From assembly GCF_900206265.1 (NCBI RefSeq), contig NZ_LT907782.1:2356001-2420000 (forward strand): 64,000 nucleotides of DNA, written 5' to 3'. Under the pieces are notes generated by a model. It had not been told where the DNA came from and made no database searches. It was given only the letters and a program-made list of their open reading frames with translations. Source of the stretch: Nitrosomonas ureae. Lineage in GTDB: Bacteria > Pseudomonadota > Gammaproteobacteria > Burkholderiales > Nitrosomonadaceae. Made by a program: the position numbers and the translations under genes. Shown here in pieces: positions 48,170-59,200 of this stretch; the first letter of the stretch is position 1; every line of letters starts with the position of its first letter.

Positions 48170-49276
48170 TCAGTTGATTTCCCATCCCGCTTGGTATGGG
48201 GAGGTATCGAAGGGTTGTGTAGCGCCTGTCATTTCATTGACCAGGATTTCAGCACTGACAGGTGCCATCGTCACTCCATAGCGATAGTGCCCGCTATTAA
48301 TCAGTAAATTACGAATAGTCGGATGCCAGCCGATTGTGGGGATATTTTTGGGTGAAGCAGGACGTAATCCCGACCAGTGTTGCTTAATGGGCATTTTTTT
48401 TAGTGGTGGCAGAATGTTCCCAGCATACCTTAGTAACTGATTAAACGCTGATGTGGTTGTTTGTTTGTCAAATCCAACGTCTTCCAGTGTGCTGCCGATG
48501 AGTACATGGCCATCCCGGCGAGGTATGATGTATAAATCATTTTGTACCAAAATGTTGTGTATCGGCGGTGCATCAAATTTAAATAATAGCATTTGCCCCT
48601 TTATGGGCCTGATGTCGAGTTGCAGGGCATGAGCCCCTAATATCTCTACACTCCAGGCACCAGCGCTAACAATATAGTAATCAGCCACAAATTCACCACA
48701 AGATGAGGTAATAGTGTGTATTTGCTGATAATTCGTATTAAGGCGATAAACCGTGCAATTTTCTAAGATCCTTCCGCCTAGTTGTATAACCCGGCTGATT
48801 AATGCGCGTAATAGTCTAGGGTTGCGAACTTGAGCAGTATTTGGCAAAAATAAAGAACGATCATGTAGTTGTGTTCTATTAAAGTCAGAGTTGTTTTCGA
48901 TAGGAAAGGTATTGGGAATGGTAGATTGTTCGATTTCAATTCCTCGCATCGAGCACCATTGCTTGGCAATTTCTAGATCGTAGGGTGGCAATATACACAT
49001 GCCGGATATTTCATATTCCGGATCTATCCCGGAAGCCTTTTGCAAAGATGAAATCCAGGCTGGAAATTGCTTTGCACTATAGCTGGTAAGTTGTGTGACA
49101 TGATCGGAATATTTCCATGGTAAAAGTGGAGATAAAATGCCGCCTCCCGCCCAGGATGATTCTTGTCCAGCATGACCGCGTTCGAGAATCGTAACATTCG
49201 CGCCACGGGTCAAAAGCCTTTCCGCCGTTGCAAGTCCTATGATTCCCCCACCAATGATAATTACATCCTGTTTCAT
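48170..49276 (-). CDS. thiO: Glycine oxidase ThiO
   Basis: FAD enzyme that oxidises glycine to the imine used in thiazole synthesis for thiamine. 368 residues with the FAD-binding motif IIGGGIIGLATAERLL at the N-terminus, the GGGILSPL segment and the C-terminal HYRYGVTMAPVSAEI region of DAO-family enzymes. No other thi gene is adjacent. Confidence 0.92.
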   Translation of the reverse strand: MKQDVIIIGGGIIGLATAERLLTRGANVTILERGHAGQESSWAGGGILSPLLPWKYSDHVTQLTSYSAKQFPAWISSLQKASGIDPEYEISGMCILPPYDLEIAKQWCSMRGIEIEQSTIPNTFPIENNSDFNRTQLHDRSLFLPNTAQVRNPRLLRALISRVIQLGGRILENCTVYRLNTNYQQIHTITSSCGEFVADYYIVSAGAWSVEILGAHALQLDIRPIKGQMLLFKFDAPPIHNILVQNDLYIIPRRDGHVLIGSTLEDVGFDKQTTTSAFNQLLRYAGNILPPLKKMPIKQHWSGLRPASPKNIPTIGWHPTIRNLLINSGHYRYGVTMAPVSAEILVNEMTGATQPFDTSPYQAGWEIN

Positions 49277-49467
49277 GATGAATTGATTATTTGCTCATAG
49301 TGAGGAATTGAGAAGCTTATTAAGGAAAATTTATCTCTTCCAGGTTTTGTATATATATGATTGTTTGGATATTGGATCCAGAATCTTGGGAGATCCGGAA
49401 TTGTGCTCTAAAAGTTAAAGTTTGTCTAAATTATGGCCGCTAAAATCTAGCCTATAAATATTAACGA

Positions 49468-50046
49468 ATGAACGGGGAAGTTAAAACAGAGATGGCATGC
49501 AATCACACATATGAAAGAATGCAACTGCTCAGACTATTAACCCAACAAGGTTTTACTTTGATTGAGCTGCTTGTCGCATTAAGTGTGGCAAGCATTTTGT
49601 TATCCGTTGCTGTGCCAAGTTTTAGCACGTTTATCCAAAATAATTTACTGACAACACAAAGTAATAGTTTTTATTCCGCGTTGGCTTTGGCTAAAAGTGA
49701 AGCTATTCGACGCAGCAGCCCGGTTACACTGTGCCCCAGCACAAATGGTACTAGCTGTACGGGGGGAACGACCTGGTCCAGTGGTTGGTTAGTGTTTGCC
49801 GATACCAATAATGCTGGTGTAGTTGATGCGGGCGAAGAAATTCTGCAGGTGGGAGCAGCTTTTTCGGGTGGAAACATATTTTCGGGAAATATGGGTAGGG
49901 TTACATTTACTGCCAATGGTTTTTCCATGGGATCTAACGGTACTATTATCCTGTGCGATAGTCGTGGGGGATCGCATTCCAAAGCTATTATCCTAAATAA
50001 TCAAGGGCGCTTTCGTTCTGAAACAGGTACAGGATCATGCGGATAA
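49468..50046 (+). CDS. fimT: Type IV minor pilin FimT/GspH-like
   Basis: 192 residues; prepilin signal QG-FTLIELLVALSVASILLSVAVP and the GspH/FimT body (SFYSALALAKSEAIRRSSPVTLCPS near residues 70-95, WLVFADTNNAGVVDAGEEIL near 110). The leader is unusually long if translation starts at 49468; methionines at 49492 or 49519 are alternatives. First gene of the minor pilin operon; it overlaps pilV by 10 bp. Confidence 0.92.
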   Translation: MNGEVKTEMACNHTYERMQLLRLLTQQGFTLIELLVALSVASILLSVAVPSFSTFIQNNLLTTQSNSFYSALALAKSEAIRRSSPVTLCPSTNGTSCTGGTTWSSGWLVFADTNNAGVVDAGEEILQVGAAFSGGNIFSGNMGRVTFTANGFSMGSNGTIILCDSRGGSHSKAIILNNQGRFRSETGTGSCG

Positions 50047-50552
50047 ATAGGGTATTTTCAATAAAAGGGCAAATTCAGAGCAATGGTTTTAGCTTAATTG
50101 AAGTGCTGATTACAGTTCTAATTGTGTCTTTTGGTTTGCTAGGTATGGCAGCGCTAGTTGTATCCGGTGCGCGTAGTAATAATGTTGCTTACTATCGTTC
50201 TGTAGCGAGTAAACAAACAGAGGATATCGCTGACCGTATGCGCGCCAACATCGCGGGTGTGGCAGCTGGAGCATATGATGCGCTTTCAGCAACTATCCCA
50301 GGCAGTGTGGATTGTGTTGCAAATACCTGTAGTCCGGCACAAATCGCTACTTATGATCATGCATTGTGGAATACAGCCAATGCTAGATTGCTTCCCGGTG
50401 GCGCCGGCACTGTAAATGGAAGCTTGGCCACCGGATATACAATTACTTTGATGTGGACGGAAAAAGAAATGGCGGATGACCCTAATCCTAGCCCTAATTG
50501 TCCGGGCGGGAACGCAAATACTCAGTGTTTTGTGACAAGGTTTGCGCCGTAA
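50037..50552 (+). CDS. pilV: Type IV minor pilin PilV
   Basis: 171 residues with prepilin signal NG-FSLIEVLITVLIVSFGLLGMAAL and the PilV motif YYRSVASKQTEDIADRMRANI. Minor pilins prime pilus assembly at the inner membrane with PilY1. It overlaps fimT by 10 bp, and its stop shares one base with the likely pilW start. Confidence 0.93.
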   Translation: MRINRVFSIKGQIQSNGFSLIEVLITVLIVSFGLLGMAALVVSGARSNNVAYYRSVASKQTEDIADRMRANIAGVAAGAYDALSATIPGSVDCVANTCSPAQIATYDHALWNTANARLLPGGAGTVNGSLATGYTITLMWTEKEMADDPNPSPNCPGGNANTQCFVTRFAP

Positions 50553-51349
50553 TGACTACTTCAATCAATCAACAAGATAGATTCGAATCCAAATGCATGA
50601 ATGGAATATGGAATGCTCAACAGGGTTTTACTTTAGTTGAGTTGATGATTGGGATGATAGTGGGTTTGGTATTGCTGCTGGTTATCGGTACCGTTTTTGT
50701 CAGTAGCCAGGGAGTTTTTCGTGAGCAGGAAGATAATGCCAGAGTGCAGGAAAATGGACGTTTTGCCTTGGAAGTTATTGGACGAAGTATCAAACAGGCT
50801 GGGCATGTGGAAATGCCATTTACTGGGTTTAAAGTTGAATTCACAGGCACCGCCATTAGTGGTACTAATGGCGGTGCAGGTGTGGCGGATACCTTGACTG
50901 TGCAATTTGAGGGAGCAATTGGGGACAGTGATTGCGATGGTAAAGGAGTAACTGTCGCGGGCACGATTATCCAGAATCATTTTAACATTGATGCGGCTAA
51001 TGCGGAATTACGGTGTAGTGGGGAAATTTCTAATACCCCACCAGTACCTGGCGCGCCACCAGTTGGTAATGTATTGCTAAGCAATGCGGAAGATTTACAG
51101 ATTCTCTATGGAATAGATTCCACAGGTGATCAATCCGTTGATCAATATACCGAGCTACCCGCTGATTGGGAGCAAGTTATTACGGTGCGTGTTTGTGTCT
51201 TGATTCGTTCTGAAAAAACAAATGTGGTTTCCGCAGGTAATTATCTGGATTGTAATGGTGCATCGGTTGCTATTCCAGCAGATAGGCGACTAAGGCGTGC
51301 TTTTACATCAACTATCAATTTACGTAATCGCATAAATGATACGCCATGA
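50552..51349 (+). CDS. pilW: Type IV minor pilin PilW
   Basis: 265 residues from ATG 50552, which shares its A with the pilV stop (TAATG). The prepilin signal is QG-FTLVELMIGMIVGLVLLLVIG, followed by RVQENGRFALEVIGRSIKQAGH, the conserved PilW block. The C-terminal half contains VADTLTVQFEG and SNAEDLQILYGID. An upstream start at 50498 would overlap pilV by 55 bp and is less likely. Confidence 0.92.
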   Translation: MTTSINQQDRFESKCMNGIWNAQQGFTLVELMIGMIVGLVLLLVIGTVFVSSQGVFREQEDNARVQENGRFALEVIGRSIKQAGHVEMPFTGFKVEFTGTAISGTNGGAGVADTLTVQFEGAIGDSDCDGKGVTVAGTIIQNHFNIDAANAELRCSGEISNTPPVPGAPPVGNVLLSNAEDLQILYGIDSTGDQSVDQYTELPADWEQVITVRVCVLIRSEKTNVVSAGNYLDCNGASVAIPADRRLRRAFTSTINLRNRINDTP

Positions 51350-51915
51350 ATAGGATTTCTTATCGTTATCAAAGGCAAAATGGTGCTGTTTTTGTGACAG
51401 GTCTGATTTTTTTGCTAGCTTTATCCCTTCTGGGGATAACGGCTGCGAAAATGGCAACAATAGAAGAGAGAATGTCGGCCAACATGCGTGATCGCATGCT
51501 CGCGATGCAAGCCGCTGAAATGGCTCTGCGTTATGCTGAGCACCATATTCGTGACAATGATCCTTCTACCAATTCGCCTAAATCAATTGAAGGCATGAGT
51601 GAGTTTGACACAAACTGCACTGACGGTTTTTGCTATTACGGTGCCGGTGTCGATGCTCCGAATAGATCCTGGGAGACTTACTGTAACCCGGTGTGCCCAA
51701 TTAACTATGTTGAAGGTAACGTTTTTAGATTTAACGACATTCCTTACACAGCACCGGGTTTACCCGTCGGTGTGCCTGCGCCCACTTATTTGATTGAAGG
51801 GATACAGAAAACACCGCCCGGTAATGCTTTAAGGTACTACTATCGTATTACGGTACGGGCTCAAGGAGCCAAGCAAGGTACCGTTGTATGGATACAAGAA
51901 ATTTTTAGGCCATAG
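51346..51915 (+). CDS. pilX: Type IV minor pilin assembly protein PilX
   Basis: 189 residues; PilX N-terminus QNGAVFVTGLIFLLALSLLGITAAKMAT with the conserved Glu in MATIEERMSANMRDRMLAMQAAEMALR. PilX proteins lack a strict TLIE motif, as here. The start overlaps pilW by four bases (ATGA). Confidence 0.92.
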   Translation: MNRISYRYQRQNGAVFVTGLIFLLALSLLGITAAKMATIEERMSANMRDRMLAMQAAEMALRYAEHHIRDNDPSTNSPKSIEGMSEFDTNCTDGFCYYGAGVDAPNRSWETYCNPVCPINYVEGNVFRFNDIPYTAPGLPVGVPAPTYLIEGIQKTPPGNALRYYYRITVRAQGAKQGTVVWIQEIFRP

Positions 51916-51948
51916 CAATAACAAGATACTGCCAGGGATGCAAAGATC

Positions 51949-54900
51949 ATGAAGATAAAAATTTTATACGGTTTCTTAACATTTAAAAATGTAATGAGTT
52001 TTTCATTCATGTTTCTAACTGGCAGTGTGTATGCTCTTCCACCGTTGTCGAATACTCCGCTTTTTCTGGGCGGAAATATTTCTCCGAATGTCATGTTTAC
52101 GCTTGATGATTCCGGATCAATGCAATTCGAAATTATGCCGGAGAATTTGATAATTCAAAGTGTGCGCTATATGTTTCCTCGTGCGTCAGGTGTTTATGGT
52201 GCCTCTGATTACAACAACTATGTTGTCGATTTTGATTCAACTAACAAGTACACTGCCTCACTGCGCTCCAGTTATGTCAATAAAACTTACTACGATCCTA
52301 CGGTGAGGTATCTGCCTTGGAGTAACGCTGATGGATCATTGATGAATAACGCCGTTCCAACATGCGCTTATCACAATCCATATAATACTGCCGCTGGCTG
52401 TCGTAACTTGACAGTTAATAATACACAAACAGCAGTTTGGCTGAAGAATGACGGAACTCTTTCTAGCAGTCAGTCAAAAACTTTCTATCCTGCCGTTTAC
52501 TACAAATACAACGGTGGCAATATCAATAGTGCTGGTAGTTATTCAAAAGTTGAAATCAAGTCCTCAACTTCGACTTATACGAGCGGTTCCAACCGCTCAG
52601 ATTGTGCTGCAGCCCCTACTTGCACTTATAGTGAAGAAATTCAGAATTTTGCCAATTGGTATACGTATTATCGTTCGCGTATTTTATTATCTCGTGCGGG
52701 AGTCGGTAGAGCATTTGCAGCGCAAGGGAATACCATGCGGGTTGGTTTTGCAGCTATCAATAAGAGCTCGACAACGGTCGATGGCGTGGCGACAACAGTA
52801 GTCAAAACAGGTGTACGGCAATTCACGGGTACGGACAGAACAAATTTTTTTACCAATCTATATGACCATGATATTCCAGCAGCAGGCACACCGTTGCGAG
52901 AAGCAGTACTCGCTGTTGGTGAGTACTTTAAAAGAACGGACGACAAAGGTCCTTGGGGGCTGACTCCAGGCTCGACGGGCGGCACCCAACATGAATGTCG
53001 GCAGAATTATAATATTTTGATGACAGATGGTTACTGGACTGAGGGTGTTGTATCTGGTTTGGATAATTCGGATAATTTGTCAGGTTCTGCAATTACCAAC
53101 CACTCTTCACCCGCGACCCCGGCAACATATACCTATATTCCATCGCTTCCTTATTCGGATGCTTATGGTGGTACATTAGCAGATGCAGCCATGGAATATT
53201 GGAAAAATGATCTACGCACAGATCTGCCGAACAAAGTGCCCACCAATCCACACGATCCAGCATTCTGGCAGCATCTGGTAACTTTTACTGTAGGATTGGG
53301 AGTGACCGGCACGTTGACTGAACTACCCTCTGGAGCACAAACATGGCCAGATCCAACAATAAGCAATGCAGTAAAAATAGATGATCTGTGGCATGCTGCT
53401 GTTAATAGCCGAGGAGAATTCTTTAGTGCGGCTGATCCTGCAACATTTGCAAATGCATTAACCAGTGCACTAAAGACTATTGTGGCTCGAACAGGATCGG
53501 CTTCTGCCGTTGCAGCCAATTCTAGTTCATTGAGGATGAATGGGCGCGTTTATCAAGCTAAGTTTAATAGTGGCGATTGGAGTGGACAGTTATTATCAAC
53601 CCCAGTCAGCTCTACTGGGATACTGGGCACCCCAGAATGGAATGCCGGCGAAATTTCACTTGCATCAGGAGTGATTAACCCTGCTTCGCGAGTCATTATC
53701 ACAAAAGGTGTTAGTGATGGAATTTCATTTGAGTATGGTAATTTAACTTCTACACAAAAAGCTTGGCTTAACAAAAACGCTTCTGGTACGACCGATAATT
53801 GTGGACCGGAGAGAGTGGCTTTTCTGAGGGGAGATTCGACACGAGAAAGTACAACTGGAACATTTACATGTTCCAGTTCCACTGCAATCAACAATTTTCG
53901 CCCTCGTCCTACCAGCAAACTTGGTGATATTGTGAACTCCGGTCCACTTTATGTAGGAAAACCTAGTGCAGGCTATTCAGATGTAGATCATCCTGGTTAT
54001 AAATCCTTCTATACTGCCTATAAGGATCGAGTTCCGATGATATACATTGGTGCGAATGACGGGATGCTGCATGGATTTAATGCTTGCGTTGCTGGAGTAA
54101 CGACAGGATGTACAGCAGCGGACGCGGGAAAAGAATTATTGGTTTATATCCCGAGCTTGGCTTATGAGAATATGAGTAAGCTTACGGATAAAGATTATAA
54201 CGCCAATCATCGCTATTTCGTCGATGGGTCTCCCATGGTGGCAGATGTCTATTCTAGTTCTACATCGAGCTGGAAAAGTATTCTTGTTGGTGGCCTGAAT
54301 GGAGGTGGTCAGGGCTATTATGCGTTAGATGTTACAAATCCAGCTGATGTAACGAAATCAGCACCGACCTTTACCGCAGCAAATGCAGCAAATATATTAT
54401 TGTGGGAGTTTACCAGTGCTGATGATGCTGATATGGGTTATAGCCATAATTATCCGCAAGTTAACTCGTTTACCGGCCAAGCAATGCAAATCGTCAAAAT
54501 GGAGAATAACCAATGGGCTGTCATTGTCGGTAATGGTTATAACAGCACGGGAGGTAAAGCGGTACTTTATATTCTGTTTATTACCGGAGGGGAGGATGGT
54601 ACTTGGACAACTGGAACGGATTATATTAAATTGATTGCCGATCCTGGTACTGGAAATGGTCTTTCGACTCCGATTCCCTTCGATTCAACTGGGAATGGTA
54701 AGGTCGATGTAATATACGCGGGTGATATCAAAGGGAATTTGTGGAAGTTCGATGTAAGTTCTACTACATCCGCAAATTGGAAGGTGGGTATCAATGGAAT
54801 GCCTTTATTTGTATCTGGAACATCCAAGCCTATCATTTCTCCACCTTCTGTAAGCTTTCATCCCAAAGGCGGTCAGTTGGTTTTATTCGGTACAGGAAAA

Positions 54901-55467
54901 TACTTGGAGACTGCAGATACGACCAGTATAAATCCTCAAACTATCTATGGGATATGGGATGATAGTGCCGTAGCAACAGTAACAGCCGAAGCGCTGGTTC
55001 AGCAGGTAATAACTGACGGAGCAATCAGAACTGCAACGCGGAATTTAGTATCCTATTCCACTACAATTAAGGGTTGGTATGTAAATCTTCCTGTCAGCGG
55101 TGAAAGGATTACAGGTGTACCAAGTTTGGAAGATGGAATTTTGGTATTTTCCACTATTATGCCTTCTACATCACCATGCGATTTTGGTGGTCGGGGAGTG
55201 GTCAACGCGCTCGATTTTTTGACAGGAGGAATGCTTTCATTTCCGGCATTTGATACCAATAGAAATCGAGTTCTTGCGCTGGATGATGGATTATCTTCAG
55301 GTGTGGAGATAGGGTTTTCTGTGGGGGGAGTTACACGGATTAGAGGCCATTCCGATTCTGATACGCTTGTGTACTCAACAGCTGACGGTTCACTTTCACA
55401 GACAACTACTGCAAAAGGGGCTGCTGGATTACGTGGCAGGATCACGTGGCGTGAACTATTGCACTAA
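51949..55467 (+). CDS. pilY1: Pilus tip adhesin/assembly protein PilY1
   Basis: 1172 residues, exported by an N-terminal signal (SFSFMFLTGSVYA). The N-terminal von Willebrand A-like part has the MIDAS start LDDSGSM (near residue 45) and continues to about residue 520. The C-terminal beta-propeller (from about 640) has repeated blades and a calcium-loop motif DSTGNGKVDVIYAGD near residue 910, as in PilY1 proteins where Ca binding regulates retraction. It follows pilX by 33 bp. Confidence 0.95.
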   Translation: MKIKILYGFLTFKNVMSFSFMFLTGSVYALPPLSNTPLFLGGNISPNVMFTLDDSGSMQFEIMPENLIIQSVRYMFPRASGVYGASDYNNYVVDFDSTNKYTASLRSSYVNKTYYDPTVRYLPWSNADGSLMNNAVPTCAYHNPYNTAAGCRNLTVNNTQTAVWLKNDGTLSSSQSKTFYPAVYYKYNGGNINSAGSYSKVEIKSSTSTYTSGSNRSDCAAAPTCTYSEEIQNFANWYTYYRSRILLSRAGVGRAFAAQGNTMRVGFAAINKSSTTVDGVATTVVKTGVRQFTGTDRTNFFTNLYDHDIPAAGTPLREAVLAVGEYFKRTDDKGPWGLTPGSTGGTQHECRQNYNILMTDGYWTEGVVSGLDNSDNLSGSAITNHSSPATPATYTYIPSLPYSDAYGGTLADAAMEYWKNDLRTDLPNKVPTNPHDPAFWQHLVTFTVGLGVTGTLTELPSGAQTWPDPTISNAVKIDDLWHAAVNSRGEFFSAADPATFANALTSALKTIVARTGSASAVAANSSSLRMNGRVYQAKFNSGDWSGQLLSTPVSSTGILGTPEWNAGEISLASGVINPASRVIITKGVSDGISFEYGNLTSTQKAWLNKNASGTTDNCGPERVAFLRGDSTRESTTGTFTCSSSTAINNFRPRPTSKLGDIVNSGPLYVGKPSAGYSDVDHPGYKSFYTAYKDRVPMIYIGANDGMLHGFNACVAGVTTGCTAADAGKELLVYIPSLAYENMSKLTDKDYNANHRYFVDGSPMVADVYSSSTSSWKSILVGGLNGGGQGYYALDVTNPADVTKSAPTFTAANAANILLWEFTSADDADMGYSHNYPQVNSFTGQAMQIVKMENNQWAVIVGNGYNSTGGKAVLYILFITGGEDGTWTTGTDYIKLIADPGTGNGLSTPIPFDSTGNGKVDVIYAGDIKGNLWKFDVSSTTSANWKVGINGMPLFVSGTSKPIISPPSVSFHPKGGQLVLFGTGKYLETADTTSINPQTIYGIWDDSAVATVTAEALVQQVITDGAIRTATRNLVSYSTTIKGWYVNLPVSGERITGVPSLEDGILVFSTIMPSTSPCDFGGRGVVNALDFLTGGMLSFPAFDTNRNRVLALDDGLSSGVEIGFSVGGVTRIRGHSDSDTLVYSTADGSLSQTTTAKGAAGLRGRITWRELLH

Positions 55468-55634
55468 AATAAACTTAGCAAATAAAAGATTTCTAATCAT
55501 CAGTCATTATGATTCTTTCTAGATTCATATTCAAAATATGCCAATGATTGATATATGAATTTGTAACTGACGATCGTCTAAATTATTTATAGAATGTCGG
55601 GTGATATTAATATTCGAGGAGAAGCTTACAGGTT

Positions 55635-56093
55635 ATGAAACAATCTTTTTATGCATTTAAAGCAATGGGGTTTACTTTGATAGAGTTAATGATAACGGTG
55701 GCAATCCTGGGTGTTATCGCGGCCGTTGCTCTTCCATCCTATCAGGATTATGTAAGGCAATCTAACAGGACTGTAGCAAAATCAATACTGTATGAGAATG
55801 CTCAATTTATGGAACGATTTTATTCACAGAATAATCAATATGATGCAACTGTGGGTGCAGATGGGATGATTGATACCGGTGATGATATCGCTGTGGTACT
55901 ACCTATTCTTCAATCACCGAGAACTGGAACAAGGCAGTATGCTATCTCATTACAATCAGTATTAAACAATACCTTCGTGCTCCGAGCAGTACCGACCGGT
56001 TCAATGGCAGGGGATGTCTGTGGTACGCTTACTTTGAGTAATACAGGTGCTCAAGGCGCTGATGGAAATGTTGCAGATTGCTGGAATCGTTAG
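55635..56093 (+). CDS. pilE: Type IV pilin PilE (minor pilin)
   Basis: 152 residues with prepilin signal [35 protein letters not shown] and the PilE-type body ([15 protein letters not shown]), ending with a disulphide-bound loop ([11 protein letters not shown]...ADCWNR). GAGGAG lies upstream at 55616-55621. It is the last gene of the fimT-pilVWXY1E cluster, 167 bp after pilY1. Confidence 0.93.
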   Translation: MKQSFYAFKAMGFTLIELMITVAILGVIAAVALPSYQDYVRQSNRTVAKSILYENAQFMERFYSQNNQYDATVGADGMIDTGDDIAVVLPILQSPRTGTRQYAISLQSVLNNTFVLRAVPTGSMAGDVCGTLTLSNTGAQGADGNVADCWNR

Positions 56094-56233
56094 CCTGGCT
56101 ATTTTGCATAGCGAAAATCTCCAATAGGCTATCAACCCCATGTATTGCAGCCTTTTCAGTGATTGGACGAGAGTTTCTCAATTTATAGGGAGGGGTTTAA
56201 CTTGCGATTCCCCTGGCTTTGCCTCGGGGTTGT

Positions 56234-59200
56234 TTATTTCAATGAAAACTCTACCCGATTGCCAGCTTTCTGCTTATCTATTTTAGTTTCATGGGTGCTG
56301 ACGACGAATATTCGTTCACTGGTAATTCCCCCATTTTCAATCAACCAATTACGTGCCGCATTAGCACGGTTTTCTGCCAGTACTTTCAGGTCATTATCAT
56401 GAATCACTGTATGTTCAAGCATGAGTTGTTCCATTTCGGCATCAGGAAGACCCTTGGTTAGGCCAATGATATTCTTTGGTTTCTCGAAATCTTCTTTTTT
56501 ATAGGCTATTTCAAGGTATTTGCTATATTCTTCCGGGTCTAATGTTATATTTGTAAGAGTGTCGGTGGTAATGCCTTTCTTGACATCTTCGGCTAATTTC
56601 TGTGCTTTCACTTTGTTTTGCAGCATTGCTAGTTTCAATCCTTCATGATCAGTGACAGGATCGACATGGCCGGAAATTTCCAGTTCCAGAGACGGACGGT
56701 CATTTAAAATTTCGGATAAGGTTTGCAAGCGTTGCAGGGACTCATCTTCGATGCTTGCAAAACCAGGGGTGAAGGTGATTTCAGATAATTCTTCGCCCCC
56801 TTCAAATGCTGAACCCAGTAATGTGAAAGGAGAGGTAATCGCCTTGGTGATGAGATTCACAAATGTTTGGAAAATAATGTCGCCAAGGTTGAATTCAGGA
56901 TCATTAATCGATCCTTTAAGCGGTAGGTGTATGTCAATTTCACCGCGGCGGTTTTTAAGAAGCGTAATCGCCAGGTCGAGCGGTAGGGAGACGGCATCTT
57001 CGCGATCAATTTTTTCTCCGAGGGTAAATTGATCCAGAAAGATTTTGTTATCAGCTGATAAAGCGCCATTCTCAATTTGGTAATTGACATCGGCTGACAG
57101 CTTGCCCTTTTCAATTGCATAACCCACAAATTTTCCTGAATAAGGACTGAAGGGAGGTAAATCGATATCTTCAACTTTTGCGTTAAGATCAAGAAAAAGA
57201 TTGTCACTGAAGGGTTCTATTTTGCCATTTATTTTCAATGGTGCTGTTTTGTCAATAGTACCTTGAATATCGATAATCCCAAATTTTCCTGGATATAATG
57301 GGCCGATTTGGCCTGTAAGCCCTGTTAAATTTGCGTGATAACTAGGCTTAATAAATCGATCATAAAAATTGATATTACCTTGGTGCAACAAAACCTGCCC
57401 GATACGAATCAAGGTTTCTTCTGGAGTTTTAATTTGATAAGTATCAATAGGTTTTATATCAGGAGTGGTAACTTTCATTTCAACCGCATTTGTATTTTTA
57501 GCGGCTTCTACTTCAACGTCCAGCGGCTTATCAATTTGCACGATATGTACAAGATTAAGATCCCCGCTAGGTAAAAGTATCATGCGTGCATAAAAATCGC
57601 TGAAACGAACAGTTTTTATATCGATACGCAATGGATGGGTAGTCACATTCAATCCATTGATATCCATTTTTTTCCATTTCAGCAGATCTTCCGTATTTTT
57701 GGGATCAAATATATTTAGGTTATAAAGCTTTGCTTCACCTTTCACTAAAATTTTCATTGGATCGCCATGCTGTGCTTTCAGATTACCCAAAAAAGACACA
57801 TCACCACTTGATATCAGTGCATTTAACTTGTCACCCATCCAACCCTGCAAAGATACTAGATCTACGGTATCAAGGTTTAAAGCCAGATCTGTGGCAAACG
57901 GCGACCATGCTAGGGAACCATCAGCTTTAATCTGACCGCGTTGATTAACGCGTGCATTGATTGATAGTTTCAGAGGCGTGATACCTTTTAGATCGACGTT
58001 ATCGATAGTAATATCGAGAGGATCTATGATCATCGGAGGCGTTTTAGTCAATGTCAGATCTTCATAGCTCAGCCTAGCTGTGCTGAGCTTTATGCGTTTG
58101 ATTTGCGTTGTCCACGGCGCCTCTGCCCCATTGTTACTGGAAGGTATTTCCTTGCGCGCATGGGTAGAGGGTGTAATGGAAGTGCTTTGAGTTGATTTGT
58201 TTTCGACTGCTTTAACCCCAGCATCGGAATAAGCTGGTTTTCTCCCAGGAATGGGAATGTGTTTTTGCACTTCCACTTTAGCTGTTTGGATTTGTGTTTG
58301 TGCTTGAGTCTGTCCTTGTGCATCGATAGGCTCAAATAAACGGGCCAAATCGATTTGGCCGCTGGATTCTCGCCGCAAGGTCGTGTTCAAGCGATCAAGA
58401 ACTGTTTCTTCTAAGGTAATTCGACGCAGTTTTGTGTCGATTTGGATGCGGTCGATAATTAGCTGAGCGAGTGATAAGGCAGGTTCACTTTCACTTTCAC
58501 GCGTTAATTCGACTTGATTCATTTTTAATTTAATTTGCGATGGTTTTTCACGCATCAAATCTACCTGGGTCAGTGCAATGTTCAGTTCTTTTACACTCGT
58601 GCGATAGGGTGCAGCTACCGTAGTATCTTTTATAGCTAATTGGTGCAATATCGTATTGCCGGTAAGCATAATATTGGGGGCTTGGCCTTGCTCCTGTGTA
58701 AATGTAAGAAGCAAATCACTATCGAGAAAACCTGAAAGGAGCCTGATTCCCTGGGGTAGAGGGGCATATCGATCAAACTCGGATAGATCGATTTTGTTGA
58801 ATTTAAGCGTTAACGTTGCTTCCTGCGGAACTGTAAAAGGGCGCAGCTTGCCCTCCAGTGCAAAGGGCGATCCGTTAATTTTTGCGCTAAAGTGGGGCTC
58901 TATCCAATGTTCTAATGCACTATCAAAATTAGCAATAACAGGAATGCCCAAATTAATTTCAGTGATCTGATGATCTGCTTGCATATGCCGATCAAGAAAC
59001 TCAAAATGCCCTTCCTGAATCGTAATGTTACTGATCGAGAATCGAGCGCCATCATCATCTTTTTCATCTGAGGGTTGGCTGAATTTCTCCAGTAAATCAG
59101 AAATGTTTAATTGATCCTTTGTTTCTCGAATCAAACGAAATTTAGGATGTGTCAGAGCAATTGCTGTGATCACGGGTGCGCGTTGTTTCAGCGACTTGAT